Source: Dehalococcoidia bacterium
Lineage (GTDB): Bacteria; Chloroflexota; Dehalococcoidia; GIF9; AB-539-J10
NCBI GenBank assembly: GCA_023229725.1
Contig: JALNYR010000087.1
Coordinates: 1-10,181 of the forward strand
DNA: 10,181 bases
Direction: 5' to 3'
This document shows, piece by piece, positions 6,450-10,181 of this stretch. Position numbers and translations under genes: made by a program. Within the stretch, counting starts at the first letter, position 1; every line of letters begins with the position of its first letter. The notes below the pieces were generated by a model. That model had not been told where the DNA came from, did not search any database, and saw only the letters and a list, made by a program, of their open reading frames with translations.

Positions 6450-6492
6450 GTCAGTTCCTCCTGCGGTGCTTCCGGCGGCACAAGGGTTCGGA

Positions 6493-6501
6493 ATTCTACC
6501 A
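6493..6501 (-). promoter_or_regulatory. Extended -10 promoter for the metallo-beta-lactamase-fold gene
   Basis: On the minus strand this reads TGG-TAGAAT, the extension plus five of six -10 bases, with no evident -35. The start would be near 6486, leaving a 37-nt leader that includes the AGGAGG ribosome site. Confidence 0.55.
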
Positions 6502-6557
6502 CGTGCGAGGCCATGGAATCGCGGCGCCCCCGGACAGCTATTCGACGCGAGGGGCGG

Positions 6558-6565
6558 TGTATAAT
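6558..6565 (+). promoter_or_regulatory. -10 promoter element for the HD-domain operon
   Basis: TG-TATAAT contains a perfect -10 hexamer (6560-6565), but the TG abuts it directly without the usual intervening base. No good -35 is seen. Transcription from about 6572 would give a leader of about 27 nt before the ATG at 6599. Its -10 lies about 57 bp from the divergent box at 6493-6501. Confidence 0.5.
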
Positions 6566-6598
6566 GCCGAAGGAGACACGGTACGTGTGCGCAGTTAG

Positions 6599-7840
6599 AT
6601 GGTAACACGGGAGTTCCTCACAAGGTTGTTCAACGCGGCCTACATGCAGCGCTGGAACGACCAGATTCGGCCGGTCGAACTGACCGAGCTGGACAAACAG
6701 GCGCACAAGATGGTCGTCGCTTACGTTCTCGGCAAGTTCGAGGACCAGGCGGGGGCCTTTGACTGGCCCTCTCTTATCGAGGGAGGCATCTTCGAGTACT
6801 TGCAGCGGCTGGTGCTGACGGACCTGAAACCGCAGGTGTTCTACAAGATCAAGGAAGATCCCGCCCGCTACCAGGAGCTCAACGACTGGGTCTACTCCGA
6901 ACTGGAGGGCGTCATTGCTCCTCTGGGTGCCGCCTTCTGCGAGCGGTTCCGCCGGTACTTCGCCGGGGGAGACGAGCTCCCCTACCAGCGTGTGCTGCAC
7001 GCAGCGCACTTCTTCGCCACACGGTGGGAATTCGACATCATACGCCGCGCCAACCCTGAAGGACACGAGATTGACCGGATTGGCGCGAGGCTCGAGTCAC
7101 AGCAGGAGTTGTACCTCGACCTTCCGGGCTTGCGCGAGTTGCTGCTGCGCTCCGACCTGCGCAGCTTCGTCGACCTCTGCGGCTTGCTCAGATTCCAGGT
7201 CCGCTGGAGTCATGTGCACCGGATTCCGAGGACCTCCGTCCTCGGCCACATGCTGATCGTCGCCATGGTGTCATACCTTCTTTCACTTGAAAGAGGGTGT
7301 TGTCCCCGGAGGAGCATCAACAACTACTTCACCGGTCTGTTCCACGACCTGCCGGAGGCGCTGACCCGCGACATCATCTCTCCCGTCAAGCACTCCGTGA
7401 AGGGCCTCAGCGCCCTCATCAAGAGGTACGAGCGTGACGAGATGGAAGAGAAGGTCTATCCTCTCGTGCCCGCCGCCTGGCATCCCGACCTGAGACTATT
7501 CACCGAAGACGAGTTCCGGAACGTGGCTTTCGTCGACAGCGCGCCGGTGTTTGCCGACGCGGCGGACATGGACGGGCGTTTCAACCGCGATGTCTACAAC
7601 CCGAGGGACGGCGAACTCGTGAAGGTCGTCGACGATCTCGCGGCGTTTATGGAAGCCTACCTGGCTGGGGAGAACGGCATTTCCTCGCCGGAGCTTGAGC
7701 ATGCGATGAGTGCAATCGGGCGGAAGTACGCCGCCGGGGCCACCCCAGGGCTGGACTTTGCCTCGCTCTATGCTCCAGCCTCGAGGAAGAAGCGCGCGGG
7801 CGAGGACGGCACAACGGCGGCTGCGGCATCTGAGCGATGA
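6599..7840 (+). CDS. HD-domain phosphohydrolase (YfbR-like), with degenerate N-terminal repeat
   Basis: This is a 413-residue protein whose C-terminal half (about 205-360) is an HD domain. It has His217 ('LGHMLIVA'), His249-Asp250 in 'LFHDLPEALTRDIISPVK' (247-264), Glu253, and a final Asp at about 345 in 'VKVVDDLAAF'. The motif HDxxExLTxDxxxPVK is close to that of the 5'-deoxynucleotidase YfbR family, which removes phosphate from deoxynucleoside monophosphates. A nucleotide phosphatase role is therefore inferred. The protein is twice the usual YfbR length (about 200). Its N-terminal half seems to be an eroded copy: His36 remains, but the HD pair is Glu66-Tyr67. The tail after about 385 is basic and alanine-rich. 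The ATG at 6599 directly follows an in-frame stop, so no longer start is possible. No good ribosome site is seen. Its TGA overlaps the ATG of the next gene. Confidence 0.85.
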   Translation: MVTREFLTRLFNAAYMQRWNDQIRPVELTELDKQAHKMVVAYVLGKFEDQAGAFDWPSLIEGGIFEYLQRLVLTDLKPQVFYKIKEDPARYQELNDWVYSELEGVIAPLGAAFCERFRRYFAGGDELPYQRVLHAAHFFATRWEFDIIRRANPEGHEIDRIGARLESQQELYLDLPGLRELLLRSDLRSFVDLCGLLRFQVRWSHVHRIPRTSVLGHMLIVAMVSYLLSLERGCCPRRSINNYFTGLFHDLPEALTRDIISPVKHSVKGLSALIKRYERDEMEEKVYPLVPAAWHPDLRLFTEDEFRNVAFVDSAPVFADAADMDGRFNRDVYNPRDGELVKVVDDLAAFMEAYLAGENGISSPELEHAMSAIGRKYAAGATPGLDFASLYAPASRKKRAGEDGTTAAAASER

Positions 7841-8067
7841 AGGCACAGTATCACCCGAACTCCACCGACCAGGAGGAGGTCGAAGTACTCGACATCTTCG
7901 TCGACAAAGACGGGCTGCCGAAGATACTCTTTGGACGCGGCGACGGCGGCGTGTATTCCGCGCCGATAGGACGGTTCACTGAGCTGCGGAACGGCTCAGC
8001 CCCGGTGAAGAAGTCGCGCCGTGCCACCGACAGCGGCGAGAGCGCCGTGAAGGACCATCCGCAGTAG
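7837..8067 (+). CDS. Small hypothetical protein
   Basis: I do not recognise this 76-residue protein. Residues about 14-50 alternate hydrophobic and polar positions ('VEVLDIFVDKDGLPKILF', then 'GGVYSAPIGRFTEL'), suggesting a small beta-rich fold. The last 25 residues are polar and lysine/arginine-rich and likely disordered. There is no signal peptide, membrane segment or cysteine. The ATG overlaps the stop of the HD gene (ATGA), and an AGG-poor upstream context suggests translation by coupling. That arrangement, rather than homology, is the main reason to believe it is real and may work with the HD protein. A 69-nt gap follows before the MetE-like gene. Confidence 0.65.
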   Translation: MKAQYHPNSTDQEEVEVLDIFVDKDGLPKILFGRGDGGVYSAPIGRFTELRNGSAPVKKSRRATDSGESAVKDHPQ

Positions 8068-8082
8068 CGCCATGCGAATCTG

Positions 8083-8098
8083 CGCCGGCCGCCCGGCG
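8083..8098 (+). other. GC-only hairpin before the MetE-like gene
   Basis: A perfect 6-bp stem (8083-8088 with 8093-8098, CGCCGG/CCGGCG) closes a 4-nt loop. It lies between the small ORF and the MetE-like gene. No T-run follows, so it is not a standard terminator. It could slow 3' decay of the upstream message or be chance in GC-rich DNA. Confidence 0.25.
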
Positions 8099-8136
8099 AC
8101 GGGCACCGGCAGATGCGACACAACGGGAGGAAGATA

Positions 8137-9003
8137 ATGTTCACAACGGTCATTGGAAGCTACCCACTGAAGTATGCAGAGTTGGGAGTCGATGCCATTC
8201 GACAGGCAGTGGGCGACCAGCTGGCAGCGGGCGTCGACCTCGTCACCGATGGCCAGACCCGCTACGACATGATCGAGTACTTCGCCCGTGCCATCGACGG
8301 CTATGTTTACGACGGCAAGAGCACCATCACCGGCAAGATAGGCCGCGGCCGGCCGGATGAGTTCGTGGCTGACTTCAGGCTTGCGAAGAGCCTTGCGCCT
8401 CGCGTCAAGGGCCTCATCACCGGACCGGTCACGCTGGTCTTCTCATCCCGCATCAAGACAGCCTACGCCGGCTATAGGGACGAGAACGTCTACCTCGACA
8501 CTGCCCGGGCCCTGCTCGACATCGCACGCGCTCTGGAGGCTGAGGGAGCCGAATGGATTCAGATCGACGAGCCGTACCTTTCGGTCGGCGCCCCCATGGC
8601 CATCGCGCGCAAGGCGGTCGAGCTCCTTGCCTCGGGCTTGAAGGTCCCTGTGGCGATGCACGTGTGCGGCAAGGTCGGAGCCATCTTCCCGCAGATAGTG
8701 CAGTGGGAGGGGCTGACACTCCTCTCTCACGCGTTCATGGGCGACAAGAACGACGATGTACTCGCATCGAGCGAGCTGAAAGACACGAAGAAGATGCTTG
8801 GCCTGGGATGCATAGACACGAAGTCTCCCGCAGTTGAATCCGTGCAGGATGTCGCGGCACTGATCAAGAGGGCGCGGGCGCTCATTCCCGCGGAACGGCT
8901 CGCCATCCATCCCGACTGCGGCTTGCGGGTCCTTCCTCGCGAGGCCGCGAAGGCGAAGCTCACCGTCATGGTGTCGGCGGCGCGACTCATCTCGGCTGCC
9001 TGA
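8137..9003 (+). CDS. Core-MetE-like methionine synthase domain protein
   Basis: This 288-residue protein corresponds to the C-terminal catalytic barrel of cobalamin-independent methionine synthase (MetE), without the N-terminal folate-binding half. Such 'core-MetE' proteins of archaea and some anaerobic bacteria are thought to move a methyl group from a methyl-corrinoid protein to homocysteine. Visible landmarks are 'IGSYP' (6-10), 'TDGQ' (37-40), 'LITGPVTL' (93-100), 'IQIDEPYLS' (141-149, homocysteine-binding acidic pair), 'MHVCGKV' (174-180) and 'HPDCGLRVLP' (258-267). His175, Cys177 and Cys261 match three zinc ligands of MetE. The fourth, a glutamate 22 residues after the first cysteine in E. 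coli MetE, is Ala199 here. The ATG at 8137 has GGGAGG 6 nt upstream. It is the third gene of the HD cluster, though the 69-nt gap leaves room for separate control. I see no promoter box in that gap. Confidence 0.88.
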   Translation: MFTTVIGSYPLKYAELGVDAIRQAVGDQLAAGVDLVTDGQTRYDMIEYFARAIDGYVYDGKSTITGKIGRGRPDEFVADFRLAKSLAPRVKGLITGPVTLVFSSRIKTAYAGYRDENVYLDTARALLDIARALEAEGAEWIQIDEPYLSVGAPMAIARKAVELLASGLKVPVAMHVCGKVGAIFPQIVQWEGLTLLSHAFMGDKNDDVLASSELKDTKKMLGLGCIDTKSPAVESVQDVAALIKRARALIPAERLAIHPDCGLRVLPREAAKAKLTVMVSAARLISAA

Positions 9004-9106
9004 GAGCTGGCCCCGCTCCTGCGCGGCCCACCCGGACGATGCCCAGAACACGCCACTGCACCGTGAGTGGGCGGGACCTCCACCTGCGGGCGCACCGCTG
9101 AGGCGG

Positions 9107-9508
9107 CTAAGCCTTCCGAGCGAGAACCGCCTTGAGCTTGTCCTCGTACTCAGCCCGCGCCGGGCTGAAGATGTCCACGATGTCACAGTCGACATCCAGC
9201 GCCTGCGAGCCGTGCTCCCGGCCCGCGGGGAAGAAGATGATGTCGCCCGGCTTCATTCGGTACATCTTGCCGTCGAGAATAGCGTCCAGCTCGCCGCTGA
9301 GCACGAGCATGAGCTGTTCGATGGTCGCGTGTACGTGCACGGGGAAATACGACTTCGCCTCAAGATGAGCGAAGCTGAGCGTCATGTTGCGGCCAGCGAC
9401 GATGTGGCTGTTCGCACCTCTGGCGAGCTCCACCAGCGGCACGTTCTTGTAGGTGATGATAGTCTGCCGCTGCTCATCCGGGCTTGCGCGCTTGAAGTCC
9501 TGTGTCAC
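9107..9508 (-). CDS. Small cupin-domain protein
   Basis: This 133-residue protein is a single cupin. The first motif is 'FPVHVHATIEQLMLVLSGE' (55-73), giving His58, His60 and Glu64. The second is 'MKPGDIIFFPAGREHG' (85-100), giving His99. These are the usual four metal ligands of a one-metal beta-barrel. Small cupins range from isomerases and dioxygenases to sensors, and no specific substrate can be read here. The C-terminus (about 115-133) is a charged helix. The GTG at 9508 is preceded by GGGAG at about 9 nt, and an extended -10 box lies upstream at 9571-9579. The gene converges on the MetE-like gene with a gap of about 100 bp holding no obvious terminator. Confidence 0.85.
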   Translation of the reverse strand: MTQDFKRASPDEQRQTIITYKNVPLVELARGANSHIVAGRNMTLSFAHLEAKSYFPVHVHATIEQLMLVLSGELDAILDGKMYRMKPGDIIFFPAGREHGSQALDVDCDIVDIFSPARAEYEDKLKAVLARKA

Positions 9509-9570
9509 GGGTCACGTCTCCCTTCGGCGAACCGGGCTTCCGCCCGGGCCGCGTGCAATCGCGAGGCACC

Positions 9571-9579
9571 ATGATAGCA
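9571..9579 (-). promoter_or_regulatory. Extended -10 promoter for the cupin gene
   Basis: On the minus strand this is TGC-TATCAT, the extension plus five of six -10 bases, with only a poor -35. The predicted start near 9564 gives a leader of about 56 nt. Confidence 0.5.
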
Positions 9580-9639
9580 TGGTCGCCGGAGCCTGTTTGG
9601 GGTCCGCTCCCGCGCAGAGTCCAGACGAATCCGTTCATC

Positions 9640-9648
9640 TGCTAGAAT
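9640..9648 (+). promoter_or_regulatory. Extended -10 promoter for tRNA-Leu
   Basis: TGC-TAGAAT (extension plus five of six) lies 63 nt before the tRNA. A start near 9655 would give a 5' precursor of about 57 nt for RNase P to remove. No clear -35 is present. Confidence 0.5.
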
Positions 9649-9711
9649 TCGCTCGCGGACGGTCATGTGTTCGGGACCGCCGGCAAACAGCGCGCGCCAC
9701 TCTGCCACAGC

Positions 9712-9796
9712 GGGGAAGTGTCGGAACTGGCAGACGAGCATGACTTAGGATCATGTGCCGCAAGGCATGGGGGTTCGAGTCCCCCCTTCCCCACCA
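9712..9796 (+). tRNA. tRNA-Leu (anticodon TAG), CCA encoded
   Basis: All arms can be folded by eye. The acceptor stem is GGGGAAG (9712-9718) with CTTCCCC (9786-9792). The D stem TCG/CGA encloses GAACTGGCAGA. The anticodon stem CATGA/TCATG closes the loop CTTAGGA with TAG at 9746-9748. A long variable arm TGCC-GCAA-GGCA marks a class II tRNA. The T arm is GGGGG-TTCGAGT-CCCCC. Discriminator A is followed by an encoded CCA (9794-9796). The long variable arm, anticodon and A73 identify leucine, reading CUA/CUN codons. Confidence 0.97.
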
Positions 9797-9916
9797 GACA
9801 CCGGTGCGACGCCCGCGGCGACGGGGATTACCGCGTCGGAAGCGGGGGGCCGGCCGATTATCGAGCGTCCCCGGCGCGAGTGCGACAACAGCGTGAACGG
9901 ACGGATTGAGGGAGCC

Positions 9917-10181
9917 ATGTCTGACGAACTCGCGGCCCTGCGCCGCTGCCGGGGGCTGCAGGCCCCACCCTTTCGATACCATCTCGACGCGGGTTCGGTG
10001 CAGTACTTCGCCGACTCGCTGATGGACCCCGATCCTGCGTTCCGCCGTGTCTCCACGCAAGGCCCAGGTGACGACGGACCAGTCGTCCCACCCACCTTCT
10101 TCGGGAGCGCGACGGGCCTGATTGGGATTCCAGCGGGAGACTCCCGCACCATGTGTCACCTCGTCCTCCCCATTCCCCAGG
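9917..10181 (+). CDS. MaoC/FAS1-like dehydratase N-terminal domain protein, partial
   Basis: An open frame of 88 residues starts at the ATG at 9917 and runs off the right edge. It shows 'FRYHLDAGSVQYFADSLMDPDPAFR' spread over about 19-43 and 'VVPPTFFGSA' (56-65). These resemble the start of the MaoC-like N-terminal (FAS1-type) dehydratase domain, where a first helix of the form 'rfAeAigDpnP' is followed by 'APPTF'. Such proteins hydrate or dehydrate acyl-CoA or acyl-ACP intermediates and often work with a second MaoC domain. GAGG lies 5 nt before the ATG, overlapping GGGAG even closer. The domain call rests on a short stretch, and the catalytic residues would lie beyond the window. I see no promoter box between the tRNA and this gene. 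Confidence 0.6.
   Translation, partial: MSDELAALRRCRGLQAPPFRYHLDAGSVQYFADSLMDPDPAFRRVSTQGPGDDGPVVPPTFFGSATGLIGIPAGDSRTMCHLVLPIPQ

Noticed and set aside
6564..6605. A 13-codon frame (M-P-K-E-T-R...) overlapping the HD gene start.
   Set aside because: Its ATG overlaps the -10 hexamer at 6560-6565, so it would not be on the transcript.
6450..6608. A 53-residue N-terminal extension of the MBL-fold protein to an ATG at 6608.
   Set aside because: It would read through the -10 box at 6493-6501 and overlap the divergent HD start. AGGAGG directly before 6449 marks the shorter start.
9004..9106. Possible bidirectional terminator between the convergent MetE-like and cupin genes.
   Set aside because: Only a 4-bp hairpin near 9095-9106 is visible and no T-run follows on either strand.
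9635..10159. A 174-residue minus-strand frame containing 'RGDSNPHALRHM'.
   Set aside because: That stretch is the antisense of the tRNA-Leu gene and is a well-known source of spurious proteins. The frame also covers the tRNA and the plus-strand dehydratase-like gene.

Overview
The window is GC-rich, densely coded bacterial chromosome with short intergenic gaps, GTG/ATG starts and several divergent promoter pairs. The gene set includes a stand-alone core-MetE methyltransferase, a short J-domain protein paired with a DRG-like TGS GTPase, and a double zinc-ribbon protein. This would fit an environmental, possibly anaerobic bacterium such as a Chloroflexota (Dehalococcoidia-like) lineage. That placement is inference from gene content; no marker in the window proves it. 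I see no insertion sequence, phage gene, CRISPR array or rRNA.

Layout. Positions 1-572 (minus): a family-2 glycosyltransferase, cut by the left edge. It diverges from a YggS/PLPBP-type PLP-binding protein (695-1354). A DedA/VTT-type membrane protein (1461-2048) follows and overlaps tail-to-tail by 34 bp with a minus-strand radical SAM protein with C-terminal cysteines (2015-3082). A divergent promoter region then leads to a two-gene operon: J-domain protein (3292-3957) and Obg/DRG-like TGS GTPase (3961-4944). Next is a monocistronic zinc-ribbon protein (5173-5469) with a good sigma70-type promoter and a strong intrinsic terminator.

From 5547 to 6449 (minus) lies a metallo-beta-lactamase-fold hydrolase. 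It diverges from an HD-domain phosphohydrolase (6599-7840), which is coupled by an ATGA overlap to a small unknown protein (7837-8067) and followed by a core-MetE-like methionine synthase domain (8137-9003). A cupin (9107-9508, minus) converges on the latter. A tRNA-Leu(TAG) with encoded CCA lies at 9712-9796. The right edge holds the start of a MaoC/FAS1-like dehydratase N-terminal domain (9917 onward).

The genes look like scattered housekeeping and metabolic functions rather than one pathway. The most notable signals are: (1) a recurring extended -10 element (TGn-TAnnnT) before eight transcription units, two of which would be essentially leaderless; (2) replacement by alanine of the expected zinc-ligand glutamate in the MetE-like protein; (3) an apparent internal duplication in the HD protein with a degenerate N-terminal copy.
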